Source of the DNA: Methanospirillum sp.
GTDB taxonomy: Archaea > Halobacteriota > Methanomicrobia > Methanomicrobiales > Methanospirillaceae
Length of the DNA stretch: 48,841 nucleotides
Direction of reading: 5' to 3'
Assembly: GCA_012728895.1 (NCBI GenBank)
Contig: JAAYEG010000062.1
Location: 1 to 48,841 of the forward strand
The notes beneath the pieces were generated by a model, which saw only the letters and a program-made list of their open reading frames with translations, ran no database searches and was not told where the DNA came from. This document shows positions 7,398 through 16,868 of the stretch, piece after piece. The first letter of the stretch is position 1, and each line of letters begins with the position of its first letter. Position numbers and translations under genes: made by a program.

Positions 7398-8636
7398 ATG
7401 AAAGGATTTCTTGGATTTTGCACAGCCGTCCTGGCGACGCTGGCGGTGCTACTCGCCATATCGGCCGGATGTATCGGCGGCCCCGAGACGGTCGCGGACC
7501 ATGATCTTGTGGTCGTCAAGCTGGCCCCCGACGGCGCGACGCAGTGGACGAGGATTATCGACACCGGCGAGGACGACGGCGCCGAGGACCTGGTCGAGCT
7601 CCCGGACGGCGGATTCGGAATCGCCGCCCGGAACGGGAGCGACGCGCGGGGCCCGGCGCGCCCCCGGCTCGTCCGGCTCTCGCCCGACGGCGCCGTCCTG
7701 TGGGACCGGTTCGTCACGGACGGCTTCGACATCGCACGGGTCGTCGTGCCGGCCGGCGACGGCGGTACCGCCGTGCTCACCGGGAACGGCACGGTCGTCC
7801 GGTTCGATACAGCCGGCCAGGTACGCTGGTCGAGGTCGACGGGGATATCGGAGGCACAGGCGCTCCGGCAGCTCGCGGACGGCGGCTATGTCGCGGGTGG
7901 CCGGGTGACGTACCGCACCGCCACGAACATCACGCCCCCGCCCGTCCCCGGCGCGTCGGCCGTCACGATCACGGCCAGCACCTCCGCGGGCGGAGAGGGG
8001 ATGGCGACGCGGCTCTCCGCCGACGGCGTCGTCCTCTGGGAGCGCCGCTACGGCGAGAGCGGCCTGGTCGGGGTTCTCGCGCTCGCCGAAAGTCCCGACC
8101 GCGCCGGTCTCCTCCTCGCCGGGGACGGCACGATGCCGAACGCCAGCGCCGGCACCCCGCTCCTCGCACTCCCCCTCGATACGGCCGGGACGCCCGGCAC
8201 GGTCACGCAGCTCGGCACGGTGCCCCTCTCCGACCCGGTCTGGATCCGGTCGGACCCGGCCGGATACCGGGTGCTCTATCAGAATACCAGCCTGGCGGCG
8301 AGGATCGCCGCTCCCAGGGGGGTCGTCGACGCGACCCTCGATCGCGACGGGCGCGTGCTCGATCGGCAGCCCATCGACGCGAGCATCGCCGTCACCTGGA
8401 CGGCCGACGGCGGGTACTTCTCGGTCGGCATCCCGTCCGGGGGAGGCGAACCCGGGTACGGCACTGCGACCTCCGACAGGACATCCGTGAGCGCCCTCCA
8501 CGCCCGGCGGCTCGATTCCGCAGGAACGCCCGTCTGGGAGCGCGCGCTGCCGACCGGCCTGCTCAGCCGGGTTCTGAAGGTCGTGCAGACATCGGACGGC
8601 GGCTTTGCGGTCCTCGCTCTCAGGGATACTGGATAG
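7398..8636 (+). CDS. Repeat-domain (propeller-like) lipoprotein, first of a tandem pair
   Basis: 412 residues. The signal peptide ends in the lipobox LLAISAGC at about residue 24, so it should be an outer-surface lipoprotein. The mature part is built of repeated short beta-rich units in which a Trp-containing strand alternates with a DGG turn: VVKLAPDGATQWTRI, LVELPDGGFGIAA, VVRFDTAGQVRWSR, LADGGYVAGGR, WTADGGYFSVGIP and VQTSDGGFAVLALRD. This pattern is seen in PQQ/Kelch-like beta-propellers of archaeal surface proteins and fits five or more blades. No catalytic residues can be recognised. ATG 7,398 is preferred over GTG 7,395 because of spacing to the ribosome binding site. A paralogue follows directly, so the pair arose by tandem duplication. 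Ligand and role are unknown. Confidence 0.8.
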   Translation: MKGFLGFCTAVLATLAVLLAISAGCIGGPETVADHDLVVVKLAPDGATQWTRIIDTGEDDGAEDLVELPDGGFGIAARNGSDARGPARPRLVRLSPDGAVLWDRFVTDGFDIARVVVPAGDGGTAVLTGNGTVVRFDTAGQVRWSRSTGISEAQALRQLADGGYVAGGRVTYRTATNITPPPVPGASAVTITASTSAGGEGMATRLSADGVVLWERRYGESGLVGVLALAESPDRAGLLLAGDGTMPNASAGTPLLALPLDTAGTPGTVTQLGTVPLSDPVWIRSDPAGYRVLYQNTSLAARIAAPRGVVDATLDRDGRVLDRQPIDASIAVTWTADGGYFSVGIPSGGGEPGYGTATSDRTSVSALHARRLDSAGTPVWERALPTGLLSRVLKVVQTSDGGFAVLALRDTG

Positions 8637-8672
8637 ATGTCGATCGCGGACGAAATGGAGGAGGGGCCCGGC

Positions 8673-10001
8673 ATGCGCGGGTGTCGGCTGACGAACAAAC
8701 GACCGCGGGCATGGTGGTTCACCATGCTCGCGATGCTGGCTGGTGTACTCCTCGTCGCTTGCGGCTGCTGCAACCTCGACTAGGTCCCCGACCACGACAT
8801 CGTGGTCCTCAAGCTGGCCCCCGACGGCTCGACGGTGTGGACGCGGGTGATCGACCGCGGGTCCGACGATACGGCCGAGGACCTGGTCGAGCTCCCGGAC
8901 GGCGGGTACGCAGTCACCGGCGGGAGCTCGGACGCGCGGTTCGCCCCGCCGCAACCGCTCCTGGTCCGGCTCTCACCCGACGGCGCTATCGTCTGGGACC
9001 GGCCCGTCACCGATGGGTTCGACGTCGCGAACGCGGTCGTGCCGGCCGGCGACGGCGGCACGGCCGTACTCACCGGGAACGGCACGGTCGTCCGGCTAGA
9101 CCCGGACGGCCGGATGCTCTGGGCGCGGGCGACAGGGATCCCGGAGGCGCACGCCCTCGACGCCACCGCGGACGGCGGTTTTATCGCGGGCGGGCGGATC
9201 ACGTACGAGGTCCCCGTGAACCGTACCGACGGGCCCGGCACGGTCGCCCGGCTCCCGGTGATCACGACGGAGATCGGCGACGCCCCGGTCCTCGCGGCGG
9301 CGGCGAGCCGGCCCACCACGCCCCAGCTCGTTGAGATCCCCCGTCGCTTCGACCATGTACAGAGAGCGATGGTGGTGAGGCTGGATGCCGACGGCGGAAT
9401 CGCCTGGGAGCGGCAGTACGACGACCCGGACTGGCTGAAGTCCCTTGCCGATGGTCCCGCCGGGCTCATCGTCGCCGGATACGGTGACACGATCAACGGG
9501 AGATGGGGCATCGCTCACCCGCTGCTTGCGCTGCGCCTCTTGCCGGACGGAACCCCCGCCGGGGTCTCGCAGATCGACACCACGAGCGTCGGCGACCCGG
9601 TATGGATCCGACCGGATGGCGCGGGGTACCGGGTGCTGTACCAGAACACCTCCCGGGCCCTGACGGCGGAGGGGTTCTACCTCATGAACGTCGTCGACGC
9701 CGTCCTCGACCGTGACGGGTGCGTGCTCGAGCAGCGACCCATCGACGGGAGCATCGCAGTCACCTGGACGACCGACGGCGGGTACTTCTCCGTCGGCATC
9801 CCTCCCGTGGGAAACAGCTCGTGGTACGACACCATGACCTATAATTCGGCCGGCGCCACATTCCACGCGCGCAGGCTCGATAGCGCCGGGAGGCTCGTCT
9901 GGGACCGCGTGCTTCCCGCAGGGCCGCTCGGCAGGGTCACGAAGGTCGTGCAGACGACGGACGGCGGATACGCTGTACTGGCCGAAAAGCAGAACAGGTA
10001 G
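8673..10001 (+). pseudogene. Tandem paralogue of the repeat-domain lipoprotein with an in-frame UAG
   Basis: ATG 8,673, with GGAGG upstream, opens a signal peptide: NKRPRAWWFTMLAMLAGVLL followed by a VAC lipobox. About ten codons later, at 8,781-8,783, the frame meets TAG. After it the same frame continues for 405 residues as a full copy of the upstream protein, starting VPDHDIVVLKLAPDG against VADHDLVVVKLAPDG. The body is as well preserved as that of its neighbour, with DGG-turn repeats and no other stop. Translation from the internal GTG 8,802 would give a protein without an export signal. UAG is used as a normal stop by several genes here, so recoding is unlikely. I interpret the codon as a recent nonsense mutation or a sequencing error. 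Confidence 0.65.
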
Positions 10002-10044
10002 TCATCTGACAGCACCGTTCCCGGACCGGTGGCCAGCAGAACCG

Positions 10045-11901
10045 TTATTCCGATTGTATCCCCGCCCGCGCCGCGAGCGTCGCCTCGCGCTCGTCGAAGA
10101 AGAGCCGGAGCCAGAGCTCGGTCACGAAGACCCGGAAGACCTCCCAGGAGTACGGGGCGTTGCCGGCCCGGAACCGGGCGAAGTCCGCGGCGACGGCGTC
10201 CGCGTCCCAGTACGGCCGCGAGCGGAACGACGCCGAGGCGAAGACCTCCTCGACGAGCGGGGCGAGCTCGCGCCCCATCCAGACCTCCTCGGGCGTGACG
10301 AAGCCCATCTTGTCCATGCGGCACCGGATTTCCTCGGGCACGAGCCCCCGGATCGCGCGCCGGAGCACCCGTTTCGTGACCCCGCGGCGGAGCTTCTGGT
10401 CGAGCGGGAGCGAGGCGAGGTACTCGACCACGCGGTAGTCCAGGAACGGCACCCGCGCCTCGAGCGAGAAGCGCATCGAGTTACGGTCCTCGTAGTGGAG
10501 GAGCCCGGGCAGGTTCGCCGAGGTCGTCTCCTGCCGCAGCACCCGGTCCAGGTCGCCCGCGTACCGCCCCACCGGCGGGGCGGCGACCCGGAGGAGCCCG
10601 CGCCGGTTCCGCCGGACCAGGAGCTCCCGGGCCGCGTCCGCGAAAAAGCCGCGGTGGTGCCGGAGCGTCCCGAGCGCCTCCAGGACCAGGAGGCCGAACC
10701 GGCCGCGGCGGGCGAGCGTGGAGAGGTGGGTCCCCTGGTACGCGATGTAGCCCGCGAGCTGCTCGTCCGCGCCCTGGCCGTCGAGCACCACCGTCACCGA
10801 CCCGGCCGCGAGCCGCATCACGCAGTACTGGGCGTAGATCGAGAGCGAGCCGAACGGCTCGTCCTGGAACCAGACCAGGTCCAGGAGATCGGCCAGGAGC
10901 CGGTCCGGGGAGGGCTCCACGTACGCGCCGGCCACCCCCGCGGAACCGGCCGCAATCTCCACAAAGGGGCGCTCGTCGACCCGGGGGTCGGCGTACACGG
11001 CCGAGAAGGTCTGCTGCCGCGCCCCGACCGAGCCCGGGCGCTCGGTCTCGAGCAGGCGCGCGATCAGGGCGACGACGGTCGAGGAGTCGATCCCGCCCGA
11101 GAGGCAGGTCCCGACCGGGACGTCGGAGCGGAGCCGGAGCCGGACCGCGTCCTCCAGGAGCCCGAGCAGGCGCGCCGGCGCGTCGGCCTCGACCGCGGGC
11201 GGCGAGTCGACCGCCGGGTTCACGGCGAGGTCCCACCACCTGACGGGCCCCTCGGTCCCTTCCGGCCCGACGGCCATCCAGTGCCCGGGCGGGACCTGGA
11301 GCACCCCGTCGAACATCGTGAGCGGGGAGTGGTCCAGGACCCCCCAGGCGAGGAACGTGGCGAGGGCTTCCTCGGCCGGCGCCCGCCCGACGGCAGGGTC
11401 GGCGAGCAGGGCCTTCACCTCGGAGGCGAAGAGGAAGCGGTCGCCGGCCCGGGCGTAGTAGAGGGGCTTGACCCCGAGCCGGTCCCGGGCCAGAAAGACC
11501 TCTCCCGCTCGCCGGTCCAGGACCGCGAACGCGAACATCCCGTTGAACCGGGCAAGGCAGTCGCGTCCCCACGCGGCGTAGGCGGCCAGCACCACCTCGG
11601 TGTCGGTCCCGGTCACGAACTCGTGCCCGGCGGAGCGGAGCTCCTCCCGGAGCTCGAGGTAGTTGAAGATCTCGCCGTTCAGGACGATCGAGAGCGCGCC
11701 GTCCGGGGAGGTCATCGGCTGGCGGCCCGCCTCCGAGAGGTCGATGATCGCGAGCCGCCGGTGGGCGAGCCCGACCGGCCCCTCCACGATCGCCCCGCTC
11801 CCGTCCGGCCCGCGGTGGGCGAGCAGCGCGGACATCCGGGCGAGCAGGGACGCGTCCGCCCCCCCGCCCCCGGTCATCACGACCCCGGCGATCCCGCACA
11901 T
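10045..11901 (-). CDS. asnB: Asparagine synthase (glutamine-hydrolysing)
   Basis: 618 residues. It makes asparagine from aspartate, ATP and glutamine. The protein starts MCGIAGVV, with the N-terminal cysteine nucleophile of class II glutamine amidotransferases exposed at position 2 once Met is removed. The glutaminase domain shows HRGPDGSGAI, LAHRRLAIIDLSEAG and LNGEIFNYLELR. The synthase domain carries the ATP pyrophosphatase loop LSGGIDSSTVVAL at about residue 270 and, later, DGQGADEQLAGY. Start 11,901 was chosen because Cys2 must be N-terminal; the frame continues upstream as a shadow over moaA. The length is normal for AsnB. It is the last gene of an apparent minus-strand operon, one base after moaA. 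Some members amidate other carboxylates, but nothing here suggests this. Confidence 0.93.
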   Translation of the reverse strand: MCGIAGVVMTGGGGADASLLARMSALLAHRGPDGSGAIVEGPVGLAHRRLAIIDLSEAGRQPMTSPDGALSIVLNGEIFNYLELREELRSAGHEFVTGTDTEVVLAAYAAWGRDCLARFNGMFAFAVLDRRAGEVFLARDRLGVKPLYYARAGDRFLFASEVKALLADPAVGRAPAEEALATFLAWGVLDHSPLTMFDGVLQVPPGHWMAVGPEGTEGPVRWWDLAVNPAVDSPPAVEADAPARLLGLLEDAVRLRLRSDVPVGTCLSGGIDSSTVVALIARLLETERPGSVGARQQTFSAVYADPRVDERPFVEIAAGSAGVAGAYVEPSPDRLLADLLDLVWFQDEPFGSLSIYAQYCVMRLAAGSVTVVLDGQGADEQLAGYIAYQGTHLSTLARRGRFGLLVLEALGTLRHHRGFFADAARELLVRRNRRGLLRVAAPPVGRYAGDLDRVLRQETTSANLPGLLHYEDRNSMRFSLEARVPFLDYRVVEYLASLPLDQKLRRGVTKRVLRRAIRGLVPEEIRCRMDKMGFVTPEEVWMGRELAPLVEEVFASASFRSRPYWDADAVAADFARFRAGNAPYSWEVFRVFVTELWLRLFFDEREATLAARAGIQSE

Positions 11902-11902
11902 C

Positions 11903-12767
<865 letters not shown>

Positions 12768-12778
<11 letters not shown>

Positions 12779-13367
12779 CGGCGTCCCCCCCGACGAAGTT
12801 CTTGCCGATCACGTAGACCTCGCGGGACCCCCGCCGGCTCGCCCGCGCCTGGTAGGTCCTGGCCGAGCGGAACGAGGCGCGGACGGCGGCCAGGAGCCCC
12901 GGGAAATCCTCTCCCTGGAACGACTTGACCACGAGGTTGCCGCCAGGCTTCAGGACTGCCCGAGCGAACCCGAGCGCAGCCTCCCCGAGCGCGACGGCCC
13001 GCGCCTGGTCGTACGAGCGCTGGCCCGAGAGCTTCGGCGCGGCGTCCGAGAGGACCACGTTGACGACGCCGAGCGCCTCTTTCACGCGCGCCGGCAGCCC
13101 GGGGTCGGCCAGGTCCGCGACCACCGTCTCGACCCCTTCGATCGGCGCGATCGGGTTCAGGTCGATCCCGAGCACCCGCCCGTCCGTGAGGGACCGGACC
13201 ACCTGGAGCCAGGACCCCGGGGCTGCCCCGAGTTCGACCACGTTGTCGTCGCGCCGGATCACCCCGGCGTGCTGCTGGACCTCGAGCAGCTTGTACGCCG
13301 CACGCGAGCGGTAGCCCTCGCGCACGGCCCTGGAGTATTCCCCGTCGCGTCCCCACTGCGATCCCAT
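12768..13367 (-). CDS. rlmE: 23S rRNA 2'-O-methyltransferase, RlmE/FtsJ family
   Basis: 199 residues. SAM-dependent methyltransferase for a ribose 2'-OH, in archaea probably of a 23S rRNA uridine. The N-terminus has the family's YRSRAAYKLLEV, with the catalytic lysine of the K-D-K-E tetrad. The SAM-binding loop is VVELGAAPGSWLQVV. The catalytic aspartate lies in VVLSDAAPKLSG, the next lysine in LVVKSFQGEDF, and the final catalytic glutamate in SREVYVIGKNF. Length and motif order are normal. It is the first gene of the minus-strand operon with moaA and asnB and diverges from pcn across about 140 bases. A possible TATA element (gtttattcg on the minus strand) lies at about 13,428-13,436. Confidence 0.92.
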
Positions 13368-13510
13368 TGTATCTGTCTGCTCCCGAACGGCGCCGCCTCC
13401 GTGACCCTTTCACGGAAATCGGAGCGAATAAACCCTCCGATTGGAGCGCTGCTGCGATATCATTAAAACTATGTCTGGTCAGTTTATAATAGAGAGTGTC
13501 AGGGGTATCC
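13368..13510. promoter_or_regulatory. Divergent promoter region between rlmE and pcn
   Basis: The spacer is AT-richer than its flanks. For pcn the candidates are cattaaaact at about 13,461 and tttataat at 13,483-13,490. The second would put the transcript start almost on the ATG, whereas the first leaves room for the AGGGG ribosome binding site at 13,501-13,505. Confidence 0.45.
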
Positions 13511-14254
13511 ATGTTACGCGCCACCATCGACGCAGACGTCTTCAGGGAGGCGGTCGACGCCGTCGCCGCCCTCGTGAGCGAGTGCCGCCTCCATATCGAC
13601 GGCGGGGGAATGAGGACGAGGGCGGTCGACACCGCGAACGTCGCGATGGTCTCGCTCGAGCTCGCGCCGGACGCCTTCGAGGTCTTCGAGGCCTCGGAGC
13701 GCGCCCTCGGGATCGACGTGACCAAGCTCAAGAACATCGTCGGGACCGTGAACCGCGGCGAGAAGCTGATGCTCTCGGTCCCCGAGGGAGGCCAGCGCCT
13801 CAACCTGGCGTTCCAGAGCTACCAGTACTCGCTGACCCTGCTCGACCCGAACACCATCCGGAAGGACCCGAACGCGCCGGCCCTGGAGCTGCCGGGGCGG
13901 GTGGTCCTGGAGGGAGCACGGCTCACGAACGCGATCAAGGCCGCGAGCGTGGTCTCCGACAAGATCGCGCTCGGGATCGATCCGGAGGCCCGGGCCTTCT
14001 TCATGGAGGCGGAGGGGGATACCGACAACATCCGGTTCGCGCTCGGCTCGGACGAGGTGGAGTCGCTCTCGGACGTGCGGGCGCGGTCGCTCTTCAGCCT
14101 CGACTACCTCAAGGACATGGCGAAGGCCATGAGCCGTGCGAGCACGGTCGAGATCGGGATCGGGATCGACCACCCGGTCCGGTTCACCTTCGAGATCGCG
14201 AACGGCAAGGGGCGCGTCGTCTACCTGCTCGCCCCGCGGATAGAGGCCGACTGA
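13511..14254 (+). CDS. pcn: DNA polymerase sliding clamp (PCNA)
   Basis: 247 residues, the normal length of an archaeal PCNA subunit. Three copies form a ring around DNA that tethers the replicative polymerase and other enzymes carrying PIP boxes. Recognisable parts are MLRATIDADVFREAVDAVAAL at the start, DTANVAMVSLEL, the interdomain region following LALRIDVTKLKN-like sequence (here ERALGIDVTKLKNIVGTV), and a C-terminus with DHPVRFTFEIANGKGRVVYLLAPRIEAD. The last ten residues contain the usual PIP-box docking strand. ATG 13,511 is chosen over GTG 13,496 because AGGGG lies six bases before it and it gives the family's usual N-terminus. The primase large subunit follows 14 bases later, so the two replication genes form one operon. 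Confidence 0.95.
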   Translation: MLRATIDADVFREAVDAVAALVSECRLHIDGGGMRTRAVDTANVAMVSLELAPDAFEVFEASERALGIDVTKLKNIVGTVNRGEKLMLSVPEGGQRLNLAFQSYQYSLTLLDPNTIRKDPNAPALELPGRVVLEGARLTNAIKAASVVSDKIALGIDPEARAFFMEAEGDTDNIRFALGSDEVESLSDVRARSLFSLDYLKDMAKAMSRASTVEIGIGIDHPVRFTFEIANGKGRVVYLLAPRIEAD

Positions 14255-14268
14255 TCCCCGGAGGCCGC

Positions 14269-15330
14269 ATGCGGCCGGTGTTCGACGCAAAGGACCTGGC
14301 CCGGTACCCTTTTTTGCAGGAGGCCCAGGCGAAGATCGCCGGGTCGCAGCTCGAGAACCTGGAGACCTTCCTGGAGGGCGAGGTCGGGCGGCGGATCATC
14401 GAGCGGGCGACCGACCGGCTCGAGTCCGCCATCAGTCTCCCGCCGCAGGCCCTCAATGACCACTTCCGCGAGTTCCACGCCCGGATCCCGAACGCCCTGG
14501 AGTCGCTCTACGCATACGGGATGGCCCGGGTCATCGCCTCCTGCACCGGCGACCGGACGGTGATCGAGCGGCTGATCGGCTACGAGGCCTGGCGGTCCGC
14601 GTTCTACCTCTCGAGCGAGGCGGACGAGGAGAAGCGGACGGAGGTGGCCCGGCAGCTCGGGCTGGAGGTCTCAGGAGAGGCGGTCCCGGTGGTCCGGTAC
14701 GTCGAGATGGTCGCGGGCCTGCGCGAGCCGCTCTGGCGGCTCGTGAACCGCGAGGTGAAGGGCGGTTTTGTCCGGGTCCACGCCTCGGAGCTCGACGTCC
14801 TGCTCCGCGAGCGGATCCGGGTCGTGATCCGGGGGCGGGGGCTCCCGGGGGTCCCCCCCGAGGTCTGCGCCCTCCTCGCCCCGGCGGTCGGGCACGTCTC
14901 CGGCGTTCTCCAGTCGCAGATGCTCCGCGACCTCGGCCCGATCGACGAGTCCCGCTACCCGCCCTGCATGGCGGCCCTGGTCGCGGCCCTCGCGGGCGGC
15001 GCGAACCTGACCCACATGGGCCGGTTCGCCCTGACCGCGTTCCTGCACACGATCGGGCTCTCGACCACCCAGATCGTGGAGGTCTACCAGCGCTCCCCTG
15101 ACTTCGACATCGAGAAGACGCTCTACCAGGTCGAGCACATCTCGGGGTCGTCGGGGACCGAGTACACCCCCCCGTCCTGCGCGACCATGGAGACGAACGG
15201 GCTCTGCGTGAACCGCGCCGCGCTCTGCGAGCGGGTCGGCAGCCCGCTCGGCTACTACCGGAAGAAGAAGGGCGGCCCGCAGCAGGCGGGGACAGCCGGC
15301 CGGGACCCGCCTAGCGGATCTTCTGGTTGA
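14269..15330 (+). CDS. priL: DNA primase large subunit, iron-sulfur type
   Basis: 353 residues. PriL partners the catalytic PriS subunit, which is not in the window, to start RNA primers for replication. Four cysteines at about residues 92 (ASCTGDR), 233 (PPCMAAL), 304 (PPSCATM) and 313 (NGLCVN) match the ligands of the [4Fe-4S] cluster in the C-terminal domain of archaeal and eukaryotic primase large subunits. The surrounding GANLTHMGRFALTAFLHTIG and YQVEHISGSSGTEYTPPSC are typical of this domain. ATG 14,269 has a GGAGG site six bases upstream. The C-terminus overlaps a small convergent gene by about 20 bases. Confidence 0.93.
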   Translation: MRPVFDAKDLARYPFLQEAQAKIAGSQLENLETFLEGEVGRRIIERATDRLESAISLPPQALNDHFREFHARIPNALESLYAYGMARVIASCTGDRTVIERLIGYEAWRSAFYLSSEADEEKRTEVARQLGLEVSGEAVPVVRYVEMVAGLREPLWRLVNREVKGGFVRVHASELDVLLRERIRVVIRGRGLPGVPPEVCALLAPAVGHVSGVLQSQMLRDLGPIDESRYPPCMAALVAALAGGANLTHMGRFALTAFLHTIGLSTTQIVEVYQRSPDFDIEKTLYQVEHISGSSGTEYTPPSCATMETNGLCVNRAALCERVGSPLGYYRKKKGGPQQAGTAGRDPPSGSSG

Positions 15331-15487
15331 TCACGTACCCCGCGCCGCTCATCAGGAGGATGAAGGCCATGATGGCGAGCAGGTACGCCGGGCCGTCCGG
15401 CAGGACGTACGGCAGGCCGACGATCAGCACGATCAGGAAGAGAAGGGCGATAACCCCGATCATCAGGTCCAGAAGACGCGGATCCAT
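15311..15487 (-). CDS. Small two-helix membrane protein
   Basis: 58 residues from ATG 15,487 (62 if an in-frame TTG at 15,499 is used). It has two clear transmembrane segments, LMIGVIALLFLIVLIVGLPY and AYLLAIMAFILLMSGAGYVI, separated by a short DGP turn and closed by NQKIR. Small proteins of this form are common and uncharacterised in methanogens. Its stop lies within the last codons of priL on the other strand, a tail-to-tail overlap of about 20 bases. The hydrophobic pattern is strong and would not be expected from an antisense frame of the neighbouring sequence. The function is unknown. Confidence 0.65.
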   Translation of the reverse strand: MDPRLLDLMIGVIALLFLIVLIVGLPYVLPDGPAYLLAIMAFILLMSGAGYVINQKIR

Positions 15488-15580
15488 CCTGCTGTACAAT
15501 CACGCTCAGCCATTAAGGAAGTATCGAACCGGGGCCGGGCACGCAAACACCCTTCTAGGATGAGGTGGAATCACATCGCC

Positions 15581-15907
15581 ATGGAGATCAGTGAGAGCCT
15601 GCGCAGGCTCCTCGAGCAGGGAGAGGACTGGGAGCGGAAGAACACCACCGTCCCCGGGGTCTTCCTGGTGAAGCTCCCCCGCACCCGGAACCGTCCCGCC
15701 TCGCTGGCGATCGAGCTGAACCCGATCGGCGAGAACGGGCTCCCGCTCAAGCGCAAGGGGGTCATGATCATGAGCGGCCAGGAACTCCTGGCCTTCCGCC
15801 GGCTCTTCGAGAACCCGAAGGTCTCGGCGGTGATGGACTCGATCGACGACCTCTTCCCCGAGCGGCGGGGGTCGGGGAGGACGGCCAACGACGTCGTCGA
15901 GATCTAG
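15581..15907 (+). CDS. Conserved hypothetical protein
   Basis: 108 residues from ATG 15,581, which has GAGGTGG about a dozen bases upstream; an ATG at 15,560 would add seven residues. Features are EISESLRRLLEQGEDWERK at the start, a beta-rich middle PGVFLVKLPRTRNRPASLAI with ELNPIGENGLPLKRKGV, and a helical end (SGQELLAFRRLFENPKVS, then AVMDSIDDLFPERR). No enzyme motif is visible. The pattern resembles small conserved proteins of methanogens with no known role. It lies directly before the NudC-like gene in the same direction and may be cotranscribed with it. Confidence 0.65.
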   Translation: MEISESLRRLLEQGEDWERKNTTVPGVFLVKLPRTRNRPASLAIELNPIGENGLPLKRKGVMIMSGQELLAFRRLFENPKVSAVMDSIDDLFPERRGSGRTANDVVEI

Positions 15908-16028
15908 GGGGGCGCCGTTCGCGGTCGAGAGCCTCGACCTCACATTTCTCCCCGGTCCGCCCGGGCCGGGGGCGCGGTTCGTCTACCTGCAGGGCGACCT
16001 GGTTCTCGCGGACCCGGGGGCCGGGCGG

Positions 16029-16850
16029 GTGCTCACCGGGTCGCCGCCCCCGGACGGGGCGCGGACGATCCCGCTCGGCACGCTCGGCGGCGCCGCGGTC
16101 CACGCCGTCCCCCTCGCGCCGGGCGCGGGGGGCCCGGCGGGCTTCGCGCCCCTCGGGCTCCGCTCGCTCTTCGGGCTGGTCGGGGACGAGGACCTCGGGT
16201 GCGCCGGCCGGGCGGTCCAGCTCGACGCGTTCCACCGTGACCACCGTTTCTGCGGGGCGTGCGGGACCGCCACGGCGCCGAGCCCGGGCGAGCACGCCCG
16301 GGTCTGCCCGGGGTGCGGCGTCACGGTCTACCCGCGGGTCTCGCCGGCGGTGATCGTGCTGATCGAACGGGACGGCGCCTGCCTGCTCGCCCGGTCGCCG
16401 CGGTTTCCGCCCGGGGTCTTCTCGGCGGTCGCCGGCTTCGTCGAGCCCGGCGAGACGGTCGAGCACGCGGTGGGCCGGGAGGTGATGGAGGAGGTCGGGG
16501 TCGCGGTGACCGGGCTGCGGTACGCCGGCTCGCAGCCATGGCCGTTCCCGCACTCGCTGATGATCGCTTTTTTCGCCACCTGGGCCGGGGGCGAGGTCCA
16601 GGTCGACGGCCACGAGGTCGAGGACGCGGACTGGTTCCGGGCCGACGCGCTGCCGCCGCTCCCGCCCCCCGGGTCCATCGCCCGCAGGCTGATCGGTGAG
16701 TACGCCGACCGGCACGGGAGGGATGCCGGGCCCGCGCGACCCCGGGGGGCACGGGCGGGAAGCGGAGGAGGGAACGACGGCACGGGCGGGGACGGGCAGA
16801 GAGCGGGGAGCGACGGAGAGCGGGGCGCGGGAGCGGGAGAAAAGGTCTGA
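16029..16850 (+). CDS. nudC: NADH pyrophosphatase-like Nudix hydrolase (NudC family)
   Basis: 273 residues from GTG 16,029. The middle has a zinc ribbon, FCGACG and CPGCGVTVYPRVSPA, then the Nudix box GFVEPGETVEHAVGREVMEE. The NudC signature SQPWPFPHSLMIAFFA follows it. NudC enzymes cleave NADH or NAD+ and, in some bacteria, remove NAD caps from RNA. Meaningful protein sequence (FVYLQGDLVLADPGAGRV) continues upstream of GTG 16,029 to about 15,915, but no ATG, GTG or TTG is in frame there. The true start is thus unclear or mutated. The last 45 residues after the Nudix domain are low-complexity Gly/Arg/Ala and probably read-through of GC-rich DNA. Confidence 0.82.
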   Translation: MLTGSPPPDGARTIPLGTLGGAAVHAVPLAPGAGGPAGFAPLGLRSLFGLVGDEDLGCAGRAVQLDAFHRDHRFCGACGTATAPSPGEHARVCPGCGVTVYPRVSPAVIVLIERDGACLLARSPRFPPGVFSAVAGFVEPGETVEHAVGREVMEEVGVAVTGLRYAGSQPWPFPHSLMIAFFATWAGGEVQVDGHEVEDADWFRADALPPLPPPGSIARRLIGEYADRHGRDAGPARPRGARAGSGGGNDGTGGDGQRAGSDGERGAGAGEKV

Positions 16851-16868
16851 GAGGAGAGGAGGGGGCCG

